Shown one piece after another: positions 26,223-34,775 of a stretch of DNA of 64,000 bases. This DNA is from Neobacillus soli NBRC 102451 (GTDB taxonomy: Bacteria > Bacillota > Bacilli > Bacillales > Cytobacillaceae): NCBI RefSeq assembly GCF_001591665.1, contig NZ_BCVI01000019.1:101721-165720 (forward strand), given 5' to 3'. The translations under genes and the position numbers were made by a program. Each line of letters starts with the position of its first letter. Position 1 is the stretch's first letter. Under the pieces are notes generated by a model that worked only from the letters and a program-made list of their open reading frames with translations, did no database searches and was not told the origin of the DNA.

Positions 26223-27608
26223 TTATCCAGATATCTTTTGGCTGTACATTCCATTCTCCTCATTTGCCTTCGTTTTCCGCATCTTATAAATTGCAATCAG
26301 CAAAATAAACCAAACAGGAGTTACAAACAAGGCAACGCGAGTATCCTCTGCAAGTGCTAGCACGACAAGAACGAATGCTAGAAAAGCAAGGATCAAATAA
26401 TTGGAAAATGGATAAAGCGGCAATTTAAATTTGTTCACTTTTGCTAGTTCTGGTCTTGTTTTGCGGTATTTCAAATGGCTGATGACCGTAATTCCCCAAA
26501 TAAAGATGAAACATACAGTAGAAATACTTGTAATTAGTGTAAATACTCCTTCAGGCATTACATAGTTCAACACAACGGCAATTAAAATGACAACAGTTGA
26601 AAAGAGCAATGCATTGGAAGGTACTTTATGGGAAGTAAGTTTTGCAAATGGTGCAGGTGCATTTTTATCTTTGGCAAGTGTGTATACCATCCGGCTTGTA
26701 CTGAAAATGGCGCTGTTGCATGCCGAAGCTGCGGATGTTAGAACGACAAAATTGACGATCCCAGCAGCTGCAGCGATACCAACCGCCACGAAAACTTGAA
26801 CGAATGGGCTTTTCGATGGGTTAATAGCGTTCCACGGATAAATACTCATAATAACAATAAGTGCTCCAATGTAGAAAATTAACACGCGGATAGGGATATT
26901 ATTGATTGCTTTTGGAATTACTTTTTCTGGGTTTTCTGTTTCACCTGCTGTAAGTCCTACAAGTTCAATGCCAACGAACGCAAACACTACCATCTGGAAG
27001 GAAAGGATAAAACCATTAATGCCATTTGGGAACATGCCTTGGTGGCTCCATAGGTTCGTGAAACTTGATGTGCCCGCATCAGTGGAAAAGCCTTTAATAA
27101 TCATAAAAACACCGATGACAATGAGTGCTAGTATCGCGATGACTTTAATTAAGGCGAACCAGAATTCCATTTCGCCAAAAAGCTTTACAGTAGCAAGGTT
27201 CATCATTAGCAAAAGGACTAGCGCAATTAATCCTGGCATCCACTGTGGTACGGAGGGAAACCAATACTGGGTATAAAGACCAACTGCTGTTAGGTCTGCC
27301 ATTGCGATTGAAACCCAGCAAAACCAGTAGGTCCAGCCAGTGATAAATGCTGCCATATTACCTAAATAGTCTCTTACAAAGTCAACAAAAGAATGATATT
27401 TCAAATTAGATAAGAGTAGTTCTCCAAGTGCACGCATGATCAAAAAGCAAATGACACCTGTAATTAAGTAAGCAATTAAAATCGATGGTCCAGCTAAATG
27501 GATAGATTTTCCTGCTCCGAGAAATAATCCTGTTCCGATTGCCCCGCCAATAGCGATTAGTTGTACGTGTCTGTTTTTTAAGCCCCTCGACAATTTCTGT
27601 TCCTGCAT
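26223..27608 (-). CDS. cycA: APC-family glycine/D-serine/D-alanine permease
   Basis: A 461-residue amino acid:proton symporter with twelve expected membrane helices. It matches my memory of E. coli CycA over almost the whole length: NRHVQLIAIGGAIGTGLFLGAG at the start, YWFCWVSIAMADLTAV, FGEMEFWFALIK, FVGIELVGLTAGETENPE and NFVVLTSAASACNSAIFSTSRM. The substrate is inferred as glycine and D-amino acids because a tandem glycine riboswitch precedes it and D-serine ammonia-lyase is the next gene upstream. The ATG at 27608 has a weak GGGTGGG site. Its 3' end is about 125 bp before the second riboswitch, with no strong terminator seen. Confidence 0.9.
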   Translation of the reverse strand: MQEQKLSRGLKNRHVQLIAIGGAIGTGLFLGAGKSIHLAGPSILIAYLITGVICFLIMRALGELLLSNLKYHSFVDFVRDYLGNMAAFITGWTYWFCWVSIAMADLTAVGLYTQYWFPSVPQWMPGLIALVLLLMMNLATVKLFGEMEFWFALIKVIAILALIVIGVFMIIKGFSTDAGTSSFTNLWSHQGMFPNGINGFILSFQMVVFAFVGIELVGLTAGETENPEKVIPKAINNIPIRVLIFYIGALIVIMSIYPWNAINPSKSPFVQVFVAVGIAAAAGIVNFVVLTSAASACNSAIFSTSRMVYTLAKDKNAPAPFAKLTSHKVPSNALLFSTVVILIAVVLNYVMPEGVFTLITSISTVCFIFIWGITVISHLKYRKTRPELAKVNKFKLPLYPFSNYLILAFLAFVLVVLALAEDTRVALFVTPVWFILLIAIYKMRKTKANEENGMYSQKISG

Positions 27609-27802
27609 ATAGATTTCCCACCCTCTACTTTTTTTTATATGAAAAGGTCAGTCCCATTCCATTAAGATATCTCAGGTAAATGTTTCAAACTATCCTAAAT
27701 AAAATCTATAATGGAAATTGTTGATGACACTTACTTTTACATGACTAAATGGTAATTTTGGGTTTAATGGAAATTAGTTGCAGAGAGTGTTAGTTTCTGC
27801 AA

Positions 27803-28016
27803 CAAAAAAAGGACAGAAAAGGGCAATATTCCTACCCTCTCTGTCCTTTTACCTGAAAGTTTTTTCCGCAAAAATGCGAATCCCCTTTGGTGGCATATTT
27901 TGAAATATGCACTCTCCAGAGCTACGTCATGTAATGGTTCTTTTTACCTGAGAGATTTATTCCAAGGATTTTATGGAATTTGCTCCTTCGGCGGCGACAT
28001 TCATCACTCTCTCCCA
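27803..28016 (-). ncRNA. Tandem glycine riboswitch upstream of cycA
   Basis: Minus strand: aptamer 1 (28016-27935) shows GGGAGAGAG, CGCCGCCGAAGGAGCAA and CTCTCAGGTA. Aptamer 2 (27920-27845) shows GGAGAG, GCCACCAAAGGGG, TTCAGGTA and AAAGGACAG. It ends in a terminator stem (AGGACAGAGAGGGTAG / CCCTTTTCTGTCCT) with a run of T. The layout is the same as at 25876-26098, but the sequences differ enough to exclude a recent duplication. Confidence 0.92.
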
Positions 28017-28260
28017 ATACAATCAACCGTAAAATATTCAATTATTTTTTAAAAAAAAGTTAAATTTTTAATAGAGTAAATTATTTTAATATTGAAAGCG
28101 GATTCATAAAGTAATATTCTCATATACTTATTCCGTTGTCAATCAAATTAAAAACAAAATTTTGAATTCTCTTTTTTTTTTAAAAAGATAGAAAAGAAGT
28201 CTCTATCTAACAAAGTTGAACAGGGAATCGGAGATATTTACACCAACGCAGTTGCTATAA

Positions 28261-28296
28261 GTTGCCCCGTGAGTTTATCACATGGGCAACCTTTTT
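28261..28296 (+). terminator. Terminator-like hairpin, plus-strand T-run
   Basis: GTTGCCC / GGGCAAC with a 16-nt loop, then CTTTTTAATT on the plus strand. No plus-strand gene ends here. On the minus strand it lies downstream of dsdA but lacks a good T-run. The rest of 28017-28388 shows nothing. Confidence 0.5.
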
Positions 28297-28388
28297 AATT
28301 ACCTCAAATTTAATAGAGTTTACATTACAGTCAATCAAAAGTATGGACGTTTCTATTCATTTGGTCAAAAAATATTCAAAATGTAATT

Positions 28389-29750
28389 TTATTTTCTTAA
28401 TTGAATTTGTAATCCTCTTTTATAATAGGTTTCCATAACTTCCTTAGGAACCATACTGCCTCCAGTTGCCCATGAAATATGAATAGAATTGACCATTTTT
28501 TGTTTTAAGTGATGATCCATCATGTAGTTTTGTCCTGCTTTTTCTTTAAATAAGAGTGCTGGACCAACAATACCCGCCAATGCAGAAGGCTCTAAGAAAA
28601 TTTCCTCCAAATCTGCCATGGAACTTAAAAGTTTATATAACCTATCATCCCCTACAGTATAAACACCACTTATGAGGTTTTCCAATGTTTTTCCAACAAA
28701 ACCAGATGGCCTGCCAACTGCTAGACCGTCAGCATCTGTACGATTATCAATTCCGATTTCTTGAACGGAAATTTTATCATGTAGTTCGGTCATTAAACCT
28801 AGAAGCATACAGGGCGAATGCGTTGGTTCTGCAAAGAAGCAATGAACATTATTTTTAAATATTAATTTTAGACCAAAAGCTACCCCTCCTGGTCCACCAC
28901 CTACTCCACAAGGAAGATATACAAACAGTGGATGATTTTCATCAACTGTTATTTTCATTTGATCTAATTGTTTTTTTAATCTAGACGCTGCAACCGCATA
29001 CCCTAAAAATAAAGTAGTTGAATTTTCATCATCGATGAAATGACTGTTCGGGTCTTGTTCTGCCTGATTTCGTCCTTCCTCTACAGCAATACCGTAATCG
29101 GATTCATGTTCAACTACTTTTACCCCTTTTCTTCTTAAAAGGTCTTTCTTCCATTGTTTTGCATCAGAAGACATGTGAACTGTTACGTTAAACCCAAGCT
29201 TTGCACTCATGATTCCAATACTAAGTCCTAAGTTTCCTGTTGAACCTACTACAATCGAATACTGAGAAAAGAAGTTTTTAAATCTTTCGCTATCCAAAAT
29301 GGAATAATCATCTTCAAATAATAACATCTGATTTTCGATTGCAAGATCTTCTGCATGTTTTAAAACTTCATAAATTCCCCCTCTTGCCTTAATCGAACCC
29401 GAAATAGCAAGATGGCTGTCACATTTAAGCAGTATTTTCCCCTCAATTTTTTGATTATACATTTTCTCTAGATAGGCATGCATTGATGGAATTTCAATCG
29501 TAGGGGATTCAATGATTCCATCCATTTTTTGTGTTTCCGGAAAGACTCTAGCAATATATGTAGAAAATCTGTTTAATCTTTCTTCTGCTTCTTTTACATC
29601 TTTTTCATTCAATGAAATATTGTTTATTGCTTCTTCAAACGTTCTGTATTTTGGATTCTCCCAAAAAACCTCTTCTGTAGAGACCATTTTTTTTAATAAT
29701 GGATACTCATTTTTCCATTCCTCAATCGTTTTTCCAGCTATTCTTTCCAT
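28389..29750 (-). CDS. dsdA: D-serine ammonia-lyase
   Basis: A 453-residue PLP enzyme of fold type II that converts D-serine to pyruvate and ammonia, relieving D-serine toxicity or allowing its use. The PLP lysine lies in [13 protein letters not shown] (about residue 116), the phosphate-binding glycine loop in [10 protein letters not shown], and the C-terminus keeps [11 protein letters not shown] and [11 protein letters not shown]. The length agrees with DsdA (about 440). It lies upstream of cycA on the same strand, but the cycA riboswitch between them implies separate control. No dsdC-type regulator is seen. Confidence 0.95.
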   Translation of the reverse strand: MERIAGKTIEEWKNEYPLLKKMVSTEEVFWENPKYRTFEEAINNISLNEKDVKEAEERLNRFSTYIARVFPETQKMDGIIESPTIEIPSMHAYLEKMYNQKIEGKILLKCDSHLAISGSIKARGGIYEVLKHAEDLAIENQMLLFEDDYSILDSERFKNFFSQYSIVVGSTGNLGLSIGIMSAKLGFNVTVHMSSDAKQWKKDLLRRKGVKVVEHESDYGIAVEEGRNQAEQDPNSHFIDDENSTTLFLGYAVAASRLKKQLDQMKITVDENHPLFVYLPCGVGGGPGGVAFGLKLIFKNNVHCFFAEPTHSPCMLLGLMTELHDKISVQEIGIDNRTDADGLAVGRPSGFVGKTLENLISGVYTVGDDRLYKLLSSMADLEEIFLEPSALAGIVGPALLFKEKAGQNYMMDHHLKQKMVNSIHISWATGGSMVPKEVMETYYKRGLQIQLRK

Positions 29751-29839
29751 ATACTCAATCCCCTTCCACCCTTTAGTTTAGTGGTTTCAAATATTTCACA
29801 ACTTTATCCCATAACAAACTAAGCATTCCTAGGCATTAT

Positions 29840-30400
29840 CTATTCTTCAATCCGTTTAATAATTTTTGCAGGATTTCCACCGACCACCACTTTATCTGGC
29901 ACATCTTTTGTTACGACCGCACCCGAAGCGATGACGACATTATTACCTATGTTAACTCCAGGGTTTATAACAGCTCTCCCTCCAATCCAGACATTATCAC
30001 CGATATGTACTGGCTTTCCGTATTCTGCGCCTGTTATTCTTTCATTTGTATTTAGCGGGTGGGTCGCTGTATATATGTGAACTCCTGGTGCAATCAAACA
30101 ATTATCTCCGATCCAAATCCCACAAACATCCAAAAAAACACAATCAAAATTAGCAAAGAAATTTTCGCCCACGTGTATATTGTAGCCATAGTCACAACGA
30201 AATGTTGGCTCAATGGTTAAATTTTTCCCGGTGGAACCAAATAGTTGTTTTAATAATTCCGTCCTGTTGCTATCATCTGTTTCGAGTGACTCATTAAATA
30301 TTCTGGTTAACCTTCTCGCGTTAGTTCTTTCTCTTAGTAATTCTGGATCGGCTGCATTATAAAGTTCACCATTCAACATTTTTTCTTTTTCTGTTTTCAT
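29840..30400 (-). CDS. maa: Maltose/galactoside O-acetyltransferase family (Maa-like)
   Basis: A 186-residue left-handed beta-helix acetyltransferase with hexapeptide repeats (about 70-180), using acetyl-CoA to acetylate sugars. It begins with the Maac domain ([26 protein letters not shown]). It then shows the [19 protein letters not shown] block, the catalytic histidine in YTATHPLN, and the repeats [17 protein letters not shown] and [13 protein letters not shown]. The ATG at 30400 stands next to an AAGGCGG site. The physiological sugar is unknown. Confidence 0.9.
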   Translation of the reverse strand: MKTEKEKMLNGELYNAADPELLRERTNARRLTRIFNESLETDDSNRTELLKQLFGSTGKNLTIEPTFRCDYGYNIHVGENFFANFDCVFLDVCGIWIGDNCLIAPGVHIYTATHPLNTNERITGAEYGKPVHIGDNVWIGGRAVINPGVNIGNNVVIASGAVVTKDVPDKVVVGGNPAKIIKRIEE

Positions 30401-30547
30401 TTTTTAACCGCCTTCCAATCATTTGTAAATGTCTATAAAAAAAGCTAGCCTATCAAAGCTTAGTCAGACTCGCTCAAATCCTCTGGATATTCCGAGTGAT
30501 TTTTGTAAATAATAAGATTGTTAAACAAGAAATTGAGGTGGACTTTT

Positions 30548-30706
30548 ATGCAAAAAAATCAACAAGCTAAAGAGAATTTGGGTTCTATTATGAAACCAGA
30601 ATTTTCCGGAACTGATGCACAAAAAGTAAAACAAGAAATTCAAAAAGATGTAAGCGAAGGACAAGGTGCAATGACTTCCCGAGAGGCAGGAGCAATGCGC
30701 GATTAA
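30548..30706 (+). CDS. Small hydrophilic protein, possibly spore-associated
   Basis: A 52-residue hydrophilic protein starting MQKNQQAKENLG, with the segment SGTDAQKVKQEIQKDVSEGQG and the end REAGAMRD. The TDAQKVKQ stretch recalls gamma-type small acid-soluble spore proteins, but no known family fits well, so the spore link is tentative. The ATG at 30548 lies eight bases after GAGGTGG; the upstream TTG/ATG at 30518 would include that site. It stands alone and ends in a strong terminator. Confidence 0.65.
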   Translation: MQKNQQAKENLGSIMKPEFSGTDAQKVKQEIQKDVSEGQGAMTSREAGAMRD

Positions 30707-30729
30707 AAAACCACTTTGAGTGGTTTTTT
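30705..30729 (+). terminator. Terminator of the small hydrophilic protein gene
   Basis: AAAAAACCACT / AGTGGTTTTTT with a 3-nt loop; its stem overlaps the stop codon. It should work in both directions. Confidence 0.85.
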
Positions 30730-30789
30730 ATTTTTTCACTTAATTGATACATTACTATAGCTCAAGGAAAATTAAAAATTTTTTCTTAT

Positions 30790-30819
30790 TTGGACATATA
30801 TTTTTCCTTGTTGTATATA
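30790..30819 (+). promoter_or_regulatory. Possible promoter of the fluoride-riboswitch transcript
   Basis: TTGGAC, an 18-bp spacer and TATATA, about 20 bases before the aptamer. It is a moderate match to the sigma-A consensus. Confidence 0.4.
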
Positions 30820-30840
30820 GTGTATTAAAGGAAATTGAAT

Positions 30841-30932
30841 AGGCGATGGAGTTCGTCATAACCGCGGAAAAACTAATGACTCCTACCAGAATAAGAAACT
30901 TTATTTCTGGTAGGAGTCTGTTTTTTGTAGAA
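30841..30932 (+). ncRNA. Fluoride (crcB) riboswitch upstream of a TerC-family gene
   Basis: GGCGATGGAGTTCGTC (30842-30857), ATAACCGC, then CTAATGACTCCTACCAG (30873-30889) form the fluoride aptamer core. The ACTCCTACCAGAATAA strand pairs with TTATTTCTGGTAGGAGT (about 30901-30917), followed by CTGTTTTTTG, giving an overlapping terminator. The core agrees with the riboswitch in front of the crcB pair (10730-10820), including the whole CTAATGACTCCTACCAG block. It leads into the membrane protein at 31002, about 70 bases later. Confidence 0.92.
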
Positions 30933-31001
30933 GCTGTTGCATTAATGCATATACCTTCAATTAAAAATAGATGAATCTAAACAATCAGGGGGAATTTTAT
31001 T

Positions 31002-31685
31002 TTGAGTGATATTCTTAAGATTTTTTTCATGAATTGCATTAACGATCTTGACAACCTTCTTATTATTTCCGCAGTAATCCGAAAGTATGGTTATCAGGTA
31101 AAAGCACTTATCACTTATATTGTTATCTGTCTAACCTTAAGCCGAACCGTTTATGTCATGGTTATTCATTTAATAGTAGAATTACCAGGTTTGCGCTTAA
31201 TTACAGGAATTATAATCCTCTGCATTGCCTTTCGGTTGGCATGGTCCTTTGAAAAGGACAAAAGAATAAAAACTATTCCAAACATATCGGTTTTCCAAAT
31301 GATGCTGATTGTGATTGCTACTGATTTCTCAGTTTGTTTAGATAGTGTCATGATTACCTCAGAACTATCATCAAATCCTCTTATTATAGCATTAGGTATT
31401 TTTTTGAGTGTTTCAACTCTTTTTATCTTATATTGTTCATTTACTGATATTTTAGGGAACACCTCATGGATTCAAGTCATTGCCAGCGGATTAATCGCTC
31501 ACATTGCTATTTTAGGTATAGTTAAAGATCCCATAACAAAAAATCCACTTATATTTATTGAAGACGTATTAGAAATACACATTAATAATTGGATAAACGT
31601 TTTTGCCTTAGACATTGCAGTCATCATCATCATTATTGGTATAATAAGGAGAATACAAAACCGTGCCTCTTCATTTCATGAATGA
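31002..31685 (+). CDS. TerC/YjbE-type integral membrane protein under fluoride control
   Basis: A 227-residue protein with about seven membrane helices that fits the TerC/YjbE/YkoY family, whose members are tied to manganese and other metal export. The family acidic motif is in the first helix (NCINDLDNLLIISAVIRK), and a matching acidic segment opens the second half (VIATDFSVCLDSVMITSEL). The length agrees with YjbE (about 218). The TTG start at 31002 lies nine bases after AGGGGG. YjbE and its relatives are usually behind the manganese yybP-ykoY riboswitch; here a fluoride riboswitch takes that place. I infer a role in fluoride tolerance, direct or through a metal-fluoride complex. Confidence 0.8.
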   Translation: MSDILKIFFMNCINDLDNLLIISAVIRKYGYQVKALITYIVICLTLSRTVYVMVIHLIVELPGLRLITGIIILCIAFRLAWSFEKDKRIKTIPNISVFQMMLIVIATDFSVCLDSVMITSELSSNPLIIALGIFLSVSTLFILYCSFTDILGNTSWIQVIASGLIAHIAILGIVKDPITKNPLIFIEDVLEIHINNWINVFALDIAVIIIIIGIIRRIQNRASSFHE

Positions 31686-31734
31686 GAGCTAGGTATAGTA
31701 CCTAGCTCCCATTAAAGTAAAATTAATGTAGTAT

Positions 31735-32256
31735 TCAAGCTTTTTTCTTAAAGCGTCCTGCAAGAGGTACTACAATTATACCTGCTATTACTACCTGCAT
31801 AATGTTTCCGGGAACTGAGCCGAACGGCTGTATCCAGTTACCGTAAAGGATCACTTCGGTAAAATAGTAGCCAACAACTTTTATTATTAGTGCAGTTGCA
31901 ACTGCCAGAGTGTTAACAAGGGCTCTTTTGCCGGGTACCTTTTCAGAAATAAGTCCGACTATGAAGCCCATTGTACCTACGATGATAAATGTAAACGGTG
32001 ACCATAGTGCCCAACCAGAGACAACATCAAAGAGGCCCATCCCGAAGGCACCTGCGATGGCACCTGTTTTTTTGCCGTAAACCAGTGCTGCTATAAAAAG
32101 AGGCACGTTACCCAGATGGATTAGCCCTCCGTTACCCATTATTGGGAGCCTTATGTTGATGAACATCGTGGCTACAAAGGTTAATGCGATGAAAAGTGCA
32201 TTGATGACAATGGCTTTGGTATTAGTTGTTTTTGTCGGTAAGAATGTTGAATTCAT
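31735..32256 (-). CDS. ECF transporter S component (vitamin uptake)
   Basis: A 173-residue membrane protein with six expected helices, of the ECF S-component type that binds a vitamin and docks on a shared EcfAAT module. Typical are IVINALFIALTFVATMFINIRLP, GLIHLGNVPLFIAALVYGKKTGAIAGAFGMGLFDVVSGW and the PFTFIIVG stretch, close to the HmpT/ThiW-like group. The vitamin cannot be assigned, as no riboswitch or pathway gene is near. The ATG at 32256 lies seven bases after AGAGGG; the longer start at 32295 has no site. Confidence 0.8.
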   Translation of the reverse strand: MNSTFLPTKTTNTKAIVINALFIALTFVATMFINIRLPIMGNGGLIHLGNVPLFIAALVYGKKTGAIAGAFGMGLFDVVSGWALWSPFTFIIVGTMGFIVGLISEKVPGKRALVNTLAVATALIIKVVGYYFTEVILYGNWIQPFGSVPGNIMQVVIAGIIVVPLAGRFKKKA

Positions 32257-32413
32257 ATGATAACCCTCTTCTTTTTTTAAAATAATATCATACAATCAGA
32301 TACTTAATAAACAACTTTTTCATTTATAGCACATTAAAAAATCATTTCTGGCTGCCACGTATTTAATAAAACTACTTCACTTTTGCGCAGCTCCGCCCCT
32401 TTTCCACAGAAAA

Positions 32414-32462
32414 AAAACACTCACAAACATTGATTGAAATATCAACATTTGTGAGTGTTTTG
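32414..32462. terminator. Bidirectional terminator
   Basis: AAAACACTCACAAA / TTTGTGAGTGTTTT with additional GAT...ATC pairing in the loop. A-runs and T-runs on both sides suit either direction. It follows etfA on the minus strand; the rest of 32257-32551 shows no gene. Confidence 0.75.
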
Positions 32463-32551
32463 TCTTTATTATAAAACCTTCTTTGCGGGACTTAAGACTC
32501 CTGCCTTTTTAAAAATTTCAGTTTTATGTTTCGCGCTTCGGCATCATGATA

Positions 32552-33586
32552 TCAACCTTCACTGGTATTGCTCACCTTTTCTCTAGATAAAGCATTTTTA
32601 AACTGTTCAATTAATATAGGAACAAGCTCAAAGGCATCACCAACAATTCCATAATGAGAGGACTGAAATATGGGGGCTTCTTTGTCTTTATTAATGGCAA
32701 TGATTAATCCAGAATTTTTCATTCCCACTATATGTTGAATCGCACCCGAAATGCCAATCGCAAAATAAATTTTCGGCGTTACCGTCACGCCGGTTTGCCC
32801 CACTTGATGAGCATGGTCGATCCAACCCGCTTCCACCACATCCCTGCTGGCGCCAACCGCTCCTCCAAGCGTTTCCGCCAATTGGTGAATTAACTGAAAT
32901 CCTTCATAGCTCCCCAATCCTTTTCCACCGGCAACAATAATATCTGCTTCGTCGATTCGTACTTTCTTTACCGTTGCCTTTACAATTTCGAGGACTTTTG
33001 TCCGAATATCATCTTCTTTTAAGGATATTGTTTCTTCCACGATTCTGCCTGTTCTCCCTGATTGTGGAGGCAGTGCCTTCATGACTTTCGCGCGAACTGT
33101 CGCCATTTGCGGACGGTATTTTTTACATAAAATAGTGGCCATAATATTTCCGCCAAAGGCCGGCCTGCTTGCGAGTAGCAAACCTGTTTCCTCTTCAACA
33201 TCCAGCTCCGTCGTATCCGCCGTCAAGCCCGTCGGCATATCGGTGGCTACCGCGCTTGCCAAGTCTTTTCCCGTCGAGGTGGCCCCGTACAGGATAATTT
33301 CCGGTTTATATTTATTACTGCATTCCAAGAGCGCCCTCATAAAAGTTTCGGTCCGGTAATGTTTAAAAATGGGCTGATCATATACATACACGGCATCTGC
33401 CCCATATTCAAAAACAGTATTTGTTAAATCCTTAACATTTTCCCCGATTAAAATCCCCGCCAATTCCACTCCCCGTTTGTCTGCCAGCTTTCTTCCGGCC
33501 CCCAGCAGTTCGAGGGATACAGAAGCAACCTCGCCATCCTTTTGTTCAATGAATACCCAAACACCCTTGTAATCTTGGAAATCCAA
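32552..33586 (-). CDS. etfA: Electron transfer flavoprotein alpha subunit
   Basis: A 344-residue ETF alpha subunit (FixB type). Residues 8-190 are the ETF domain. The C-terminal FAD domain carries IIVAGGKGLGSYEGF, GGAVGASRDVVEAGWIDHAHQVGQTGVTV, YFAIGISGAIQHIVGMKNS and the closing AINKDKEAPIFQSSHYGIVGD, which hold FAD. The start is a TTG directly after the etfB stop, with AAAGGGG inside the end of etfB. No dehydrogenase partner or fixC/fixX gene follows, so the electron donor is unknown. Confidence 0.93.
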   Translation of the reverse strand: MDFQDYKGVWVFIEQKDGEVASVSLELLGAGRKLADKRGVELAGILIGENVKDLTNTVFEYGADAVYVYDQPIFKHYRTETFMRALLECSNKYKPEIILYGATSTGKDLASAVATDMPTGLTADTTELDVEEETGLLLASRPAFGGNIMATILCKKYRPQMATVRAKVMKALPPQSGRTGRIVEETISLKEDDIRTKVLEIVKATVKKVRIDEADIIVAGGKGLGSYEGFQLIHQLAETLGGAVGASRDVVEAGWIDHAHQVGQTGVTVTPKIYFAIGISGAIQHIVGMKNSGLIIAINKDKEAPIFQSSHYGIVGDAFELVPILIEQFKNALSREKVSNTSEG

Positions 33587-34414
33587 TTATATTTCCCCCT
33601 TCATTTCAAACAGTTCTTTCTTTTCAAGCACGACGGAAAGCAACTGCTCTACTTGTTCCCGTGGACTCCCTTCGAGGAACGTTCCCCCTGCCGGTTTTTG
33701 CGGAGCCCATACTTTGGAGACAATGGTCGGAGACCCCTTCAAACCAAGCTGCTTTATATCTACCCCCTCCAGGTCATCAACAGACCAAATATGCGGTTTA
33801 TATCTGGCAGCCTTTATTATATTTGGAAGTGGTGAGTACGGCACTTCATTGATTGTTTTTTCAACGGAGAACAAACATGGCAATGTGGACCTGACGACCT
33901 CATGCCCGTCCTCAAGCTTCCGATGGACAATGGCATATCCCTCTTCTTGATTGATATCTACCACACTATTCACAGAGGTCAGCGGTGGAATATCGAGCCT
34001 TCTTGCTATTCCGGGTCCAACTTGCCCGGTATCCCCATCGATAGACATTTTGCCGCAAATAATCAAATCGACAGGCTTTATTTTTGCAATTTTTTCAATC
34101 GCCTTTGTCACGGCATAGCTTGTTGCCAATGTATCCGCCCCGGCAAACCGGCGGTCCGTGATCAAATAGCCCTCATCAGCGCCTATTTCAATGCACTTTT
34201 TAATCGCATTTACCGCTGGAGGAGGTCCCATCGTCACAACGGAAACGATTCCTCCATACCTTTTCTTTAGACGCACCGCCTCTTCAACAGCATGGGCATC
34301 ATATGGATTCAATATCGCAGGCGCCGTCCTTCGGTCCATCGTGTTTGTCTTCGGATTCATCTTGATAATTTTGGTGTCAGGCACTTGTTTGATACAGGCC
34401 ACAATATGCAGCAT
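33587..34414 (-). CDS. etfB: Electron transfer flavoprotein beta subunit, possibly bifurcating type
   Basis: A 275-residue ETF beta subunit (FixA type). It shows the opening CIKQVPDTKI, NPYDAHAVEEAVRLK, VVTMGPPPAVNAIKKCIEIGADEGYLI, the DRRFAGADTLATSYAV block and the nucleotide-site motif GKMSIDGDTGQVGP. The GPPxA and FAGADTLATSY features are those I associate with the group 2 (bifurcating, FixA/clostridial) ETFs rather than the ordinary fatty-acid type. First gene of the etfBA pair; the ATG at 34414 follows AAAGGAGGGG. 34415-34680 upstream shows no gene. Confidence 0.9.
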   Translation of the reverse strand: MLHIVACIKQVPDTKIIKMNPKTNTMDRRTAPAILNPYDAHAVEEAVRLKKRYGGIVSVVTMGPPPAVNAIKKCIEIGADEGYLITDRRFAGADTLATSYAVTKAIEKIAKIKPVDLIICGKMSIDGDTGQVGPGIARRLDIPPLTSVNSVVDINQEEGYAIVHRKLEDGHEVVRSTLPCLFSVEKTINEVPYSPLPNIIKAARYKPHIWSVDDLEGVDIKQLGLKGSPTIVSKVWAPQKPAGGTFLEGSPREQVEQLLSVVLEKKELFEMKGEI

Positions 34415-34682
34415 TATACCCCTCCTTTATTGTAAAAAAGCACACGGTGCCTTTACTTTCGATTGTTTTCCACTTAAAAGGCCTTTTACGCCCGTTACCA
34501 TTACTTTATTAAAGGAGATGTCCTTACATGCGAAATTTCTGACAAATATCTTTATAAATATTGAAAATAGGAAAATTTGCTCCATATGAAATAATCTCGA
34601 TAAGATAGGGTAAATTTGTCCTGATCCACAAAAGCAAACATTATGCGATAATTAAACAAGAACGTATCTAATTACACAAAAA

Positions 34683-34704
34683 CGCACAGCTGTAATCCTG
34701 TGCG
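34683..34704 (-). terminator. Terminator behind the second tRNA-Sec fragment
   Basis: CGCACAG / CTGTGCG with an 8-nt loop, followed by TTTTTGTG on the minus strand. It has the same position and GC stem as the hairpins behind the other two tRNA-Sec copies. Confidence 0.75.
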
Positions 34705-34726
34705 ATAAATATTATTATGTTTGAAT

Positions 34727-34775
34727 TGGCGGGACTGCGTGGGAATCGAACCCACCAGACCTGCACGCAGGTCAG
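34727..34775 (-). repeat. tRNA-Sec 3' half fragment (att-like copy 2)
   Basis: On the minus strand: the long variable-arm hairpin GACCTGCGTGCAGGTC, a pairing T-arm (GTGGG TTCGATT CCCAC), the acceptor strand GCAGTCCCG and CCA. Acceptor, D and anticodon 5' parts are missing; the group II intron starts where they should be. Acceptor and T-stem changes are shared more with copy 1 than with the intact gene. Confidence 0.8.

Noticed and set aside
28261..28296. Terminator of dsdA
   Set aside because: The T-run is on the plus strand, opposite to dsdA transcription, so it is listed only as a terminator-like hairpin.
34727..34775. A second working tRNA-Sec gene
   Set aside because: The 5' half including the anticodon is missing; group II intron sequence follows instead.
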